Positions 1 through 10,316 of a DNA stretch of 40,094 nt are shown here, piece after piece; within the stretch, counting starts at the first letter, position 1, and each line of letters begins with the position of its first letter. The stretch comes from Streptomyces catenulae (GTDB taxonomy: Bacteria; Actinomycetota; Actinomycetes; Streptomycetales; Streptomycetaceae). Position numbers and translations under genes: made by a program. The notes beneath the pieces were generated by a model. The model saw only the letters and a list, made by a program, of their open reading frames with translations, searched no databases and was not told the DNA's origin. Where the stretch lies: NCBI RefSeq assembly GCF_000718015.1, contig NZ_JODY01000046.1, positions 1-40,094 on the forward strand. The letters run 5' to 3'.

Positions 1-48
1 CACCCGCCCCGCCCCCGCCGCACCCGGTCGTCCGGCCTCCGCCGCCTC

Positions 49-717
49 TCACTCCACCCGTACCCCCAGGTGGGCGGCGAACGACGGGGAGAGGTCGAGG
101 AGTTGGGCGGGGCTGATGACGGCGCCGGAGAGGCCGTCGATGCCGCGGGCCACATCGAGGGCGGCGGCGCCCCGCAGGTCGACGTCCTTCATCCGGGCGC
201 CGGTGAAGTCGGCGCGGGCGACCGTGCAGTCCTCGAAGGTGACGCGCTCCAGCTCCGCGCCGGAGAAGTCCGCCTCGACCAGGACGCAGCCCTCGAAGAC
301 CACGTCCCGCAGCTTCGCGGTCCGCAGATTCGGGAAGTCGATCTTTCCGCCGCGCACCACCACCCGCTCCAGCACCGCGCCGTGCAGCTGCGTACCGCCC
401 CACCGGGCGTCGCTGACCTCCACATCGCGCAGCGCCGCCCGGGAGAGGTCCGTGCCGACGCCCCGGGTGCCGCTCAGCACGGTGTCGATGAACCGGGCGC
501 GGCTCAGCTCCGTCTCGTCGAGCGCGCAGCGGCGGAGCGCGCAGTCCATGAACCGGGCGCCGCGCGCCGACTGGCCCGCCGCGTCCAGGTCCGTGAACTC
601 CAGCCCTTCGTAGTCCCCTTCGGGCTCCAGCTCCCCGCCGTCGTACGCCGTCAGCTCGGGCAGTCTCACCTCCGCCCGGCGCACCGCCCGGACCGTCCCC
701 GTACGCCACCCTGCCAC
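49..717 (-). CDS. pentapeptide-repeat protein
   Basis: The C-terminal two thirds is a run of five-residue units of the A(D/N)LXX type (for example ADFSGAELE, ADFTGARMKDVDLRGA), which fold into a right-handed quadrilateral beta-helix. No catalytic motif is visible. Family members are cytosolic; some mimic DNA and protect gyrase, but most have no known role, and nothing here assigns one. The frame is open upstream to 1047, but that part is arginine-rich and looks non-coding. I chose the GTG at 717 because a GGAAGG/GGTGGAG purine run precedes it; GTGs at 684 and 669 are alternatives. The gene lies downstream of the M24 peptidase on the same strand, about 280 bases away, so it is probably a separate unit. 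Confidence 0.75.
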   Translation of the reverse strand: MAGWRTGTVRAVRRAEVRLPELTAYDGGELEPEGDYEGLEFTDLDAAGQSARGARFMDCALRRCALDETELSRARFIDTVLSGTRGVGTDLSRAALRDVEVSDARWGGTQLHGAVLERVVVRGGKIDFPNLRTAKLRDVVFEGCVLVEADFSGAELERVTFEDCTVARADFTGARMKDVDLRGAAALDVARGIDGLSGAVISPAQLLDLSPSFAAHLGVRVE

Positions 718-997
718 GCTCCACCGCCTTCCGTTCGCCGCGGTGCGCCCGCCGCCCGGCCGCGGCGACACCCCCGTGCCCGCCGCGGCTGACCGACCGG
801 CCGGACACACCGTGCGTGCGCCCCACCGCCAACTGCCCACCCATCGTGAACCACACCACTGACAATCCCCGGCGGTACCGGCCCCGCCACGGCGTCGTCC
901 GCCCGTCGCTGACGGCTCCGGCACCCGTTCCGACCTGCGGGGATGTCGTACGGAAAAGTGTTTCGGGGCTCCCCGGGGGAGGCGGTCGCCGGTGGCG

Positions 998-2113
998 TCA
1001 CCGCACCGGTGCCAGCTCCCGCCCGGTGGTGTTGAGGCGGCGGCCACCCGTCTCCGTGCAGGTGACGATGTCCTCGATGCGGACGCCGAAGCGGCCCGGC
1101 AGGTAGATGCCGGGTTCGATGGAGAAGCACATACCGGGGACGAGGGGCAGATGTTCGCCCTCGACCAGGTACGGCGGTTCGTGGGTGGTGACGCCGATGC
1201 CGTGGCCGGTGCGGTGGATGAAGTACTCGCCGTACCCGGCGGCCTTGATCACCCGGCGGGCGACGCGGTCGATCTCCTGGCAGGCCACCCCGGGGCGCAC
1301 CGCCTCGAACGCCGCCTGCTGCGCCTCGCGGACGATGTCGTGCACCGCGCGCTCCTCGGCGGTCGGCTCGCCGACGTGGACCGTGCGGGTGGTGTCGGAG
1401 CCGTAGCCGTCCTTGAGACCGCCGAAGTCGAGGACGACCATGTCGCCGTCCTCGATCAGCCGGTCGCCCGCCTCGTGGTGCGGGTTGGCGCCGTTGGGGC
1501 CGGAGCCGACGATGGTGAAGTCGACCTGGCTGTGGCCGTGGCGGATCAGCAACCGGCTGAGGTCGGCGGCCACCTCGCGTTCGCGGCGCCCGGCGAACGG
1601 CAGCCCCAGGATGTCGTCGTACGCCGCGTCGGCCGCGGCGCCCGCCGCCGCCATCCGCTCGACCTCGTACGCGTCCTTCACGGCGCGCAGCATCGGCAGC
1701 GCCTCGGAGAGCGCGCCGTAGCCGCTCTCCGGCAGGGTCCGCCGGAGGCCGAGGAGGTGCAGCGCCCAGGTGGAGTCCGAGACGCCGTAGCGCCCCCGGG
1801 GGTCGAGCCAGGCCGCCAGTTCCGCGTAGGGGTCGGCGCCGTCGCCCCATCCGGTGACGGCCAGTGCCCCGGCGCCCGGGGACGCCTCGGCGTCCGGGCG
1901 TTCCAGGGCTGGCACCAGCAGGCGGGGCCGGGCGCCGGGGGTGAGGACGAGGGCGGTCAGCCGTTCCGTGACCGCGGTGACCTGGTAGCCGCAGAGCCAG
2001 CCCAGGTCCGGGCCGGGCGTCACGATCAGGCCGTCGAGTCCCGCCGCGGCAGCCGCGGCGGCGGCCCGTTCCATCCGTCGCTCGTAAGCGTCACGCGTCA
2101 TGGAGGTCGCCAT
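998..2113 (-). CDS. M24 family aminopeptidase (Xaa-Pro aminopeptidase type)
   Basis: A 371-residue pita-bread metallopeptidase, expected to remove N-terminal residues from (often proline-containing) peptides in the cytosol. The five metal ligands of the family are visible: D229 in VVLDFGG, D240 in GYGSDTTR, H304 in HRTGHGIG, E333 in FSIEPGIY and E347 in VRIEDIV. The first 140 residues form the usual creatinase-like N-terminal domain. I used the ATG at 2113; one at 2101 is possible, and neither has a strong ribosome site. The gene is divergent from the COG4705 membrane protein. It could be annotated as Xaa-Pro peptidase or generic M24; the exact substrate cannot be read from the sequence. Confidence 0.88.
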   Translation of the reverse strand: MATSMTRDAYERRMERAAAAAAAAGLDGLIVTPGPDLGWLCGYQVTAVTERLTALVLTPGARPRLLVPALERPDAEASPGAGALAVTGWGDGADPYAELAAWLDPRGRYGVSDSTWALHLLGLRRTLPESGYGALSEALPMLRAVKDAYEVERMAAAGAAADAAYDDILGLPFAGRREREVAADLSRLLIRHGHSQVDFTIVGSGPNGANPHHEAGDRLIEDGDMVVLDFGGLKDGYGSDTTRTVHVGEPTAEERAVHDIVREAQQAAFEAVRPGVACQEIDRVARRVIKAAGYGEYFIHRTGHGIGVTTHEPPYLVEGEHLPLVPGMCFSIEPGIYLPGRFGVRIEDIVTCTETGGRRLNTTGRELAPVR

Positions 2114-2240
2114 GGCCGCAATGTACGCCCGCCGCTCCGGCGCCCGCACCCGTTCCGGGCGGTCGGCCGAGGGGGCGCGATCCGCTCGGCCACCGGCGCG
2201 GACGCCCGGCCCGCGCGCCCCCGGCGGGCGCCCGTGCGGC

Positions 2241-2257
2241 GTTCAGGATGTGTTCAG
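2241..2257. promoter_or_regulatory. 11-bp-spaced direct repeat, candidate OmpR-type regulator site
   Basis: GTTCAG occurs at 2241-2246 and again at 2252-2257, exactly 11 bases apart, 26 bases before the ATG of the COG4705 gene. OmpR/PhoB-family regulators bind direct repeats with this period, and such a regulator is encoded at 4696-5361. The link to that regulator is inference. Confidence 0.4.
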
Positions 2258-2282
2258 AACCCGGGTGGCACGGTCGGGCGGC

Positions 2283-3119
2283 ATGAGTGCTGACATCTCC
2301 GCAGCCGTCCCGGCCCACGGGCCGACCGGCGCCGCGCGCCCCCGTCCCCGTCCCCGCCGTAACAAGGTCCCGGAGGTCACCCCGTACTTCTGGGTGATCA
2401 AGATCCTCTGCACCACGGTCGGTGAGACGGCCGCGGATCTGCTCAACGAGAAGCTGGGCCTCGGGCTGACCGGGGTGTCGCTGCTGATGAGCGCGGTGCT
2501 GGCCGGGGCGCTCGTGGCGCAGTTCCGCACCGCCGCCTACCGGCCCGGCGTCTACTGGTCGGCGGTGGCGCTGATCAGCGTCGTCGGCACGCTGCTCAGC
2601 GACAACCTGACCGACAACCTCGGCGTACCCCTGGAAGCCTCCACCGCCGCCTTCGCGCTCCTTCTCGCGGTGGTGTTCGTCCTGTGGTTCCGCAGCGAGC
2701 GGACGCTCTCCATCCACCACATCGACACCGCCCGCCGGGAGTTCTTCTACTGGCTCGCCGTGCTCTTCACCTTCGCCCTGGGCACCGCCGCGGGCGATCT
2801 GGTCGCCGAGCGCCTGGACCTGGGCTACTCGCTCTCCGCCGTACTGTTCGCCGCCGCCCTCGCCGTGGTGGCGGCGGCGCGCTCCACCCGCGCCCTGGGC
2901 GCGGTGGGCAGCTTCTGGACCGCCTACGTGCTGACCCGGCCGCTGGGCGCCTCCCTCGGGGACTACCTCGCGCAGCCGTTCACCGACGGCGGGCTGGGCA
3001 TCGGCACCGTCCTCACCAGCGTGCTGTTCCTGGCGGTCGTCCTGGTCCTGGTGGTGTTCCTGACCGTGACCCGGCGCGATGTCGCCGCACCGGAGGACGG
3101 GGGTCCGCAGGAGGGCTGA
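2283..3119 (+). CDS. COG4705-like polytopic membrane protein
   Basis: A 278-residue integral membrane protein of unknown function. After about 30 basic, proline-rich residues there are roughly eight hydrophobic segments. Two similar halves are suggested by the recurring pattern TXXXTAAD/GTAAGDLXXEXLXLG (GETAADLLNEKLGLG early, GTAAGDLVAERLDLG later), as expected of an internally duplicated membrane protein. The ATG at 2283 was chosen because the open frame upstream of it is low-complexity and arginine/proline-rich. It converges on a two-component sensor/regulator pair, and 11-base-spaced repeats flank it on both sides, so regulation by that pair is plausible. It resembles the uncharacterised membrane-anchored proteins grouped as COG4705; no transport substrate is known to me. 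Confidence 0.75.
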   Translation: MSADISAAVPAHGPTGAARPRPRPRRNKVPEVTPYFWVIKILCTTVGETAADLLNEKLGLGLTGVSLLMSAVLAGALVAQFRTAAYRPGVYWSAVALISVVGTLLSDNLTDNLGVPLEASTAAFALLLAVVFVLWFRSERTLSIHHIDTARREFFYWLAVLFTFALGTAAGDLVAERLDLGYSLSAVLFAAALAVVAAARSTRALGAVGSFWTAYVLTRPLGASLGDYLAQPFTDGGLGIGTVLTSVLFLAVVLVLVVFLTVTRRDVAAPEDGGPQEG

Positions 3120-3129
3120 GGGCGGCGGC

Positions 3130-3146
3130 GCTCAGGATCCGTCCAG
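3130..3146. promoter_or_regulatory. second copy of the 11-bp-spaced repeat
   Basis: GCTCAGGATCCGTCCAG has GCTCAG at 3130 and GTCCAG at 3141, 11 bases apart. It resembles GTTCAGGATGTGTTCAG at 2241 along its length (14 of 17 positions agree). It lies just after the stop of the COG4705 gene. The repeat is visible; a regulatory role is inference. Confidence 0.25.
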
Positions 3147-3325
3147 GAAGCGGCTGGGAGGGTCGGGCGGCGTCTGCCGTCGCCACCCGGTGACGGCACG
3201 TCCCCCCGGCCGTATTCCCGCGGCGAGACGGCCGGTTACCTCTACGCCCAGTCCGAGGGGCTGGGCGAAGAGGTCACCACCGCCCTGTTCCGGGCCGCCG
3301 TCCCCGGGAGCGCTGACGGGCCCGG

Positions 3326-4695
3326 TCAGCCGCCGGGCAGGGTGACCACGAAGCGCGCCCCGGACGGGGTTCCGGCCTCGTGGTCCACCTCGCCGCCCGC
3401 GGCGCGGGCCAGCCGCCGGGCGAGCGGCAGGCCCAGCCCCGCGCCGCCGTGCCCGTCCGCCGGATCGGCCCGGCTGCCCGGCCGGAACAGCTCGGCGGCG
3501 AAGGCGGGCGGGACCCCGGGACCGTCGTCGGTGACCTCCACCGTGGTGGTGCCGTCCGCCCGCCCGACCCGGATACCGACCGCGGTACGCGCGTACCGCA
3601 GCGCGTTGTCGACGAGCGGCCCGACGATGCGTTCCAGCAGCGGCCCGGACACCCCGGTGGCCGCCGTGTCCGGGCCGGTGACCGTGACGGCGGGCCCGTC
3701 CGGGCGGGTGAGCCGGTCCGCGAGGCGCCGCAGCGTGGCCACCGCGTCGCCGGTCCCCGGGGTGGTGCGGGCGGTGGCGCGGGCGTCGTCGAGGAGGGTG
3801 TCGCAGATGGCGCGCATGGCGTCGGCGGCGTCGGTGAGGTGTGTGTGGACCGTCGCGGTCTCGGCGGCGGAGCGCGGGCGCGCCCGCCACCAGTCGAGTT
3901 CGGCGGTGATCCGCGCCAGGGGCGTGCGCAGCTCGTGCGACAGCTCCCGGGTGAGTTGCTGTTCGTGGCGGAGCACCGCGCGGATCCGGTCCAGCAGCTC
4001 GTCCAGGGAGGCACCGAGCCGGGTCAGTTCGGCGGGGCGTCCGGCACCGGCCAGGCGGTGCGGGGAGGCGACCGCGCTCCACCGGGTGGCCTGGTCGGTC
4101 ATCTCCGTCACCGGGCGCAGCGCCCGCCCCACGGCCAGCCAGGTCAGTACGTACGCACCCGCCAGCACCACGCCGTCCAGGGCGAGGGAGGCCCACAGCA
4201 GGGTGGCGGCCGAGGCGCGGTAGGGGCCGAGGTCCAGGGCGGCCACGACGGCGGCCACGGGTCGGCCGGGTGCGGCGGGGGCGCCCACCGGGGCCGCGCA
4301 CAGGCGTACCGGGGCCCCGGCGCCGTGGACCGCGCACCGCCTGTCGCCGTGGGCGGCGAGGCGGGCCGCGGCGTGGCCGAGCGGGGAACCGGCCGGGGCG
4401 GCGGCGGGGTGTTCGAGGAGGCGGGGGCCCGCGTAGATCCACACATTGGTGTCGAGGGGCGCGTCGTCGGCCGTCTCCAGGACGCGTACCGGGGTGCGGC
4501 GGGTGTCGACGGTGGCGGCCACCGCGGTGACCCGGGTGCGCAGTTCGTCGTCGGCCTGCCGTTGGAGGTGGTGGCGGACGACCAGGTTGCAGACGACGGT
4601 GAGCAGCACCATCACCGAGGCGGCGCAGGTCAGCGCGGCCAGGGAGAGCCGTCCGCGCAGGGTGCGGGGGCCGCGGCGGGGCCGGGCGGGGCCGG

Positions 4696-4699
<4 letters not shown>
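3326..4699 (-). CDS. two-component sensor histidine kinase
   Basis: A 457-residue membrane histidine kinase. A transmembrane segment lies at about residues 20-40, an extracytoplasmic loop at 45-165, a second transmembrane segment at about 166-190, followed by a HAMP-like linker. The H box is ELSHELRTPLARI with the phospho-acceptor H255. The ATPase domain shows LVDNALRYA (N box), DDGPGVP (G1) and GGAGLGLPLA (G2). The ATG overlaps the stop of the upstream response regulator in an ATGA, indicating translational coupling in one operon. The signal sensed is not evident. The extracytoplasmic loop contains two cysteines (RRCAVHG and VRLCAAP), a possible redox or metal feature, but this is only an observation. 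Confidence 0.93.
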
Positions 4700-6464
<1,765 letters not shown>

Positions 6465-6469
6465 GGCCC

Positions 6470-6494
6470 GACGGCCGTCCGGCGGGCGGCCGTC
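6470..6494. terminator. hairpin between convergent cstR-like and exporter genes
   Basis: GACGGCCG at 6470-6477 pairs perfectly with CGGCCGTC at 6487-6494 around a 9-base loop, just after the CstR-like stop (6464) and before the exporter stop (6552). There is no T-run, as is common for actinobacterial hairpin terminators. It could serve both strands. Confidence 0.5.
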
Positions 6495-6551
6495 CCGTAC
6501 CCGCCGGGCCGGAACGGCACGTCCCGGGACGGCGGTGGTTCCGTTGACGGC

Positions 6552-7298
6552 TCATACGACCGCGTCCACCAGCATGAACGCCGCCACCGCGAGCAGGACG
6601 ACGGCGAAGACGCGCTGCAGGACCGGGCCGGACACCTTGGCCGCCAGCCGTTTGCCGTCCCAGGCGCCCAGGATCGCCGCCCCGGCGAACGGCCCGATGA
6701 CGGCCCAGTTCAGACCGGACGCGGTCCCGGCGCGCAGCCCCAGGGCGGCCACCGAGTTGACGGTGATGACCAGCAGGCTGGTGCCCACCGCCGCCCGCAT
6801 CCGCATACCGAGGACCCCGACGAGCGCCGGAACGGCGAGGAACCCGCCGCCGACCCCGAGCACCCCGGTGACCGCCCCGAGCCCGGCACCGGCGGCCACC
6901 GCCCGGCCGGTCCGTATCTCCCCGGAGCCCTCCGCGGGGGTCCGGCCCCGGAGCATCCGGAACGCCGCGGTCCCCGCGAGCGCCGCGAAGGCGACGGTCA
7001 GCAGCGCGGTCGGCAACCGCCCCGCGAGCGCACCGCCCAGCATCGCCGGTCCGATCCCCGCCGCCGCGAAGAGCAGCCCCGTACGCCACCGCACCTGCCC
7101 GTCCCGGGCGTGCGCGAGCAGCGCGGTGGCCGAGGTGGCGGCCACGATGATCAGGCTCGCGGTGGTCGCCGCGACCGGCGTGAAGCCGAGCAGATAGATC
7201 AGCGCGGGCACCGCCAGCACACTGCCGCCGCCCCCGAGCGCCCCCAGCGCGATACCGATGACCGCGCCCGCGACCAGCGCGAAGACGACCGCACTCAT
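6552..7298 (-). CDS. TauE/SafE-family exporter (sulfite/thiosulfate type)
   Basis: A 248-residue membrane protein with about eight hydrophobic segments and the two family half-repeats: GALGGGGSVLAVPALIYLLG near the N terminus and GVLGVGGGFLAVPALVGVLG in the middle. TauE/SafE proteins are thought to export sulfite, sulfoacetate or other small sulfur anions. In CstR-controlled loci such a gene removes sulfite or thiosulfate made by persulfide oxidation, which fits the neighbours. The ATG at 7298 was preferred over one eight codons upstream (7322). An operator-like palindrome at 7390 lies 92 bases upstream. It is separated from the dioxygenase by about 200 bases, so it probably has its own promoter. 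Confidence 0.85.
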   Translation of the reverse strand: MSAVVFALVAGAVIGIALGALGGGGSVLAVPALIYLLGFTPVAATTASLIIVAATSATALLAHARDGQVRWRTGLLFAAAGIGPAMLGGALAGRLPTALLTVAFAALAGTAAFRMLRGRTPAEGSGEIRTGRAVAAGAGLGAVTGVLGVGGGFLAVPALVGVLGMRMRAAVGTSLLVITVNSVAALGLRAGTASGLNWAVIGPFAGAAILGAWDGKRLAAKVSGPVLQRVFAVVLLAVAAFMLVDAVV

Positions 7299-7389
7299 AT
7301 GGGCCACCCACCGGTGACGCACGCCCCGCCGACGGCGGCGTACGCCACCCGCCCCGGGTGCGGTACGGGACCGACGCCCCCGGGAGCGA

Positions 7390-7403
7390 TACCCCCAGGG
7401 GTA
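7390..7403. promoter_or_regulatory. CstR-type operator TACCCCCAGGGGTA
   Basis: Same TACCCC-NN-GGGGTA pattern as at 6110, in the 200-base gap upstream of the exporter gene (start 7298, minus) and downstream of the dioxygenase gene. Confidence 0.7.
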
Positions 7404-7498
7404 CGACTACGGGCGGCGCCGCACGCCGGGGCGGCGGGGGCGCGTCCACAGGAACGGGAAATCATGCTGAGGGTGCTCACTCTCGGGTCGCGGTGGGG

Positions 7499-8872
7499 TC
7501 AGGCGGGGCGGACGGTGAGTCCGGCCCGTTCGGCCGCGTCGAAGGAGTCGTCGACGGCCACGACGTCCCGGCCCGCCGCGTCGAGCAGCGAGGCGGCGAT
7601 GGCCGCCCGCATCCCGCCCGCACAGTGCACCCAGACCTGACCTGCGGGAACGTCCTGGAGACGCCGGTGCAGCGTGTGCAGCGGCACATGGACCGACCCC
7701 GCGATGAAGCCGTTCGCCCGCTCACCGTCCCGGCGGACGTCGAGGACGACGACACCGTCCCCGCCGCGCGCGCCCCGCGCCCCGAGATCGGCGAAGGTCG
7801 CCCGGGGGAAGGACGCGAGGGCCTCGCCGTCCCGCATCCAGCCCGCCGGGTCCCCGGTGGCCGCCGCGGCCGGACGCTCGATCCCGACGCGCACCAACTC
7901 CCGCTGTGCGTCAGCGAGTTGACCGGCCGACTCGGCGAGCAGCGTCACCGGCTTCCCCCACGGGATCAGCCAGGCCAGATACGTGGCGAGCTGCCCGTCC
8001 CCCTCGAAGTTGAGCGAACCGGCCACATGCCCCTCGGCGAAGGCGACCCGGTGCCGCAGATCGACCACCCACTCCCCGGCGGCCAGCCGCTCGGCGATCT
8101 CCGCGGCGTCGGCGACGGCGGGCGGGGTGAGGTCGACGGGCGCGGGCCCCGCGGCGTTGGCCGGCCCCATGTGCGCGTAATAGGCAGGGATATCGTCCAG
8201 TTCCGCCAGCAGCTCCGCGACGAACGCCCCCACCTCGCGGGTCAGCGCCGCGTTGGACGCCCGCTCCGCGCCGATCGTGGTGGACTCCCCGGTCGTCCCG
8301 CCCGCCGCACAGAAACTGCCGAACCCGTGCGTGGGCAGCACCGCCGCCGCGTCCGGCAGTTCGGCGACCAGCCGGTGCGCGGAGGCGTGCTGCGCCCGCG
8401 CCAGCTCCTCGGTCAGCCGCGGCTCGACCAGGTCGGGCCGCCCGACGGTCCCGATCAGCAGCGACCCGCCGGTGAACACGGCGACATCGACGCCGTTCTC
8501 CTCCAGGACGTACGAGGTGTGGTGCGGCGTGTGCCCCGGCGTCGCCAACGCCCGCAGCGCGAGCCCCGCGTCCGCGTCGATCTCCGCCCGGTCCCCGTCC
8601 CGCACCGCCGTCCGCGCGAACTCCACCGAAGCCCCGGCCGGTACAAGGTAGGCGGCCCCGGTGATCCGCGCCAGCTCCAGACCGCCGGTGACGTAGTCGT
8701 TGTGCAGATGCGTCTCGACCACATGGGATATCCGCACCCCCCGCCGAGCCGCCGCCGCGAGCACCTGCTCCACATCCCGCGGCGGATCCACCGCCACCGC
8801 GGTCCGCCCGCCTCCGGCCAGGTAGCTGCGGTTGCCCAGCCCGGCGATCTCAAGAGTCTCCACGAAGAACAC
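7499..8872 (-). CDS. persulfide dioxygenase fused to tandem rhodanese domains (CstB-like)
   Basis: A 457-residue three-domain protein. Residues 1-240 form a metallo-beta-lactamase fold with THLHND (H55, H57, D59), TPGHTPHH, GGSLLIGTVGRPDL and PTHGFGS, the iron-binding signature of persulfide dioxygenases (ETHE1/Blh family), which oxidise glutathione, mycothiol or similar persulfides to sulfite. The first rhodanese-like domain has no cysteine at its loop (VTLLAES) and is probably structural. The second, C-terminal one carries an intact VHCAGGMRA loop. The layout is that of CstB, which converts persulfides to thiosulfate. GTG 8872 follows GGAAGGAAG at good spacing. Two operator palindromes lie directly upstream. 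Confidence 0.88.
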   Translation of the reverse strand: MFFVETLEIAGLGNRSYLAGGGRTAVAVDPPRDVEQVLAAAARRGVRISHVVETHLHNDYVTGGLELARITGAAYLVPAGASVEFARTAVRDGDRAEIDADAGLALRALATPGHTPHHTSYVLEENGVDVAVFTGGSLLIGTVGRPDLVEPRLTEELARAQHASAHRLVAELPDAAAVLPTHGFGSFCAAGGTTGESTTIGAERASNAALTREVGAFVAELLAELDDIPAYYAHMGPANAAGPAPVDLTPPAVADAAEIAERLAAGEWVVDLRHRVAFAEGHVAGSLNFEGDGQLATYLAWLIPWGKPVTLLAESAGQLADAQRELVRVGIERPAAAATGDPAGWMRDGEALASFPRATFADLGARGARGGDGVVVLDVRRDGERANGFIAGSVHVPLHTLHRRLQDVPAGQVWVHCAGGMRAAIAASLLDAAGRDVVAVDDSFDAAERAGLTVRPA

Positions 8873-8895
8873 GAGGCACTTCCTTCCGTTCCGGT

Positions 8896-8909
8896 TACCC
8901 CCCGGGGTA
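8896..8909. promoter_or_regulatory. CstR-type operator TACCCCCCGGGGTA (proximal)
   Basis: Lies 24 bases upstream of the dioxygenase start. TACCCC and GGGGTA arms with CC between; perfect arms. Confidence 0.7.
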
Positions 8910-8927
8910 TATCGACCGTAACACGGG

Positions 8928-8941
8928 TACCCCTGGGGGTA
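8928..8941. promoter_or_regulatory. CstR-type operator TACCCCTGGGGGTA (distal)
   Basis: Second palindrome upstream of the dioxygenase, 32 bases centre to centre from the proximal one, about three helical turns. The paired sites suggest tighter control of this gene than of the single-site ones. Confidence 0.7.
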
Positions 8942-9466
8942 TTCCTGAGCGAGGGACGGAGACGGAGGAGGCACCCTGACCTGCGACAACGCGAGACCTT
9001 CGCGCCCGGGCCGTTCCGGCACCTCGTACGCGACGACGATCGGACACCGGCCACCGAGCACACACAGGAGCCGTCAGCCCCCTGGACGACGAAGATCCGA
9101 CGGGACAGCCCCGCCCCCACCACGGCCACCGTCCCGCCGACCGCACCCCCACCACAGGCCCGGCACGAATCCACGAGCGCACACCGACGCGAGCACCCAT
9201 TCCCCGGCATGCGTTTGCCGCGCAAAGGCGCCTTGAGCATTTCGTGCTTTTCTTCGCCGCGGCGGTTAAATGCCTTGGCCAATTTGCCGCGCAAGGTAAC
9301 GGTGCGTTATTCCGCCGGATGGCATCATCGGACGTACTCGCGGAACTTCTCTGCAGGTGCACGGCGAAGAGAATCGCACGCTTGTGCGCTGCGTGGGCGA
9401 GACCCACCCGGCTTCGCCCTCCCTCCGCGGGCCGGACCGTCCGTTGAACGTCTGGGGGCGTTGCCG
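8942..9466. other. 525-base intergenic region with twin TTTGCCGCGCAA motifs
   Basis: No gene is supported here. The part from about 9210 to 9310 is less G+C-rich than its surroundings. It contains a 12-base motif twice, at 9214-9225 and 9283-9294, with TTGC...GCAA dyad symmetry (the first extends to TTTGCCGCGCAAA). They lie 69 bases apart and upstream of the gene at 9467. They may be operator sites; the rest shows nothing I recognise. Confidence 0.4.
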
Positions 9467-10270
9467 ATGAACTGGAGCCACGACGCCTGGCTGGGCGATT
9501 ACCTCTTACCTGCCGTCGTGAGCGCGGCTCTGGCGTGGATCGGTCTGGCGCGCGAGTTCACCGGCAAGGGGCGCCTGCTCGGCAGCTGGGCATCGTTCGG
9601 CCTGATGGTGACGGTGCTGACACTGATGGGCGCGGTCGCGACCGGCGCCGTACTCCTGCTGCCGCACGCGGCATCGATCCCGCCGGTGGTGGCGGGCGCC
9701 GCCACCGGGGCTGCCGCATTGCCGCGGCGGAAGCAGGACGAGGTGTCGCAGTCGTACGTCCGATTCATGACTCTGGGCATCGCGCTGGTGAAGGAACGAC
9801 TGGCGCACCGCATGAATCTGGATGCCTGCACCTGGGTGGACCGCTTCCTCGATCGCGTTCACACATCCACCCAGCTCAGGATATTCGCCCACGATCTGAA
9901 GCTGTATCTGCTGGAACGTCACCGTCTCGCCAGTGCGACCAAGACGATTAACGGCATCTATTCGGATGTGAAGCAGTCGATCGATTCGGCGCTGGACGTC
10001 CAGACCCGCATCGACGAGGAATGCCGCCAGGACGGGCGCGCCCGGACCGAAGACGAGATCATCGCTCAGCGGCAGGAGTTCGGTACCGCCCTTGCGCACT
10101 GCGGGCACCTGCTGCGATTCGCTTACGTGCACGGACGCCGGAGCGAGGACACGGAGCTGTGCGCCGTGGTGGCGAAGGCGATGTCACCCGATGCCTTCAG
10201 CAGTCAGATGCCGACGCAGCGGCGGTGGTTCGAGCGCTTGCTGACACGTGGGCAGCACCTGGGACCCTGA
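9467..10270 (+). CDS. membrane protein of unknown function with a TTA codon
   Basis: A 267-residue protein that I do not recognise. Hydrophobic segments lie at about residues 11-28, 39-65 and 70-86, followed by a soluble, helix-rich, charged region of some 180 residues (KERLAHRMNLD, IDSALDVQTRIDEE). This suggests a membrane anchor with a cytoplasmic C-terminal domain. Leucine 14 is encoded by TTA (9506-9508). In Streptomyces TTA codons make translation depend on the bldA tRNA, usually in developmental or accessory genes. The ATG at 9467 follows a G-rich stretch (GGGGGCG). It converges on the XRE regulator gene. No toxin or enzyme motif is visible. Confidence 0.7.
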   Translation: MNWSHDAWLGDYLLPAVVSAALAWIGLAREFTGKGRLLGSWASFGLMVTVLTLMGAVATGAVLLLPHAASIPPVVAGAATGAAALPRRKQDEVSQSYVRFMTLGIALVKERLAHRMNLDACTWVDRFLDRVHTSTQLRIFAHDLKLYLLERHRLASATKTINGIYSDVKQSIDSALDVQTRIDEECRQDGRARTEDEIIAQRQEFGTALAHCGHLLRFAYVHGRRSEDTELCAVVAKAMSPDAFSSQMPTQRRWFERLLTRGQHLGP

Positions 10271-10316
10271 TCCCGCTGCCCGGGGGCGAATTTCGGTCAG
10301 TCTGCCGACGCAACGG

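Noticed and set aside
718..1047. N-terminal extension of the pentapeptide-repeat protein
   Set aside because: Arginine/glycine/tryptophan-rich shadow-type sequence; a ribosome site supports the start at 717.
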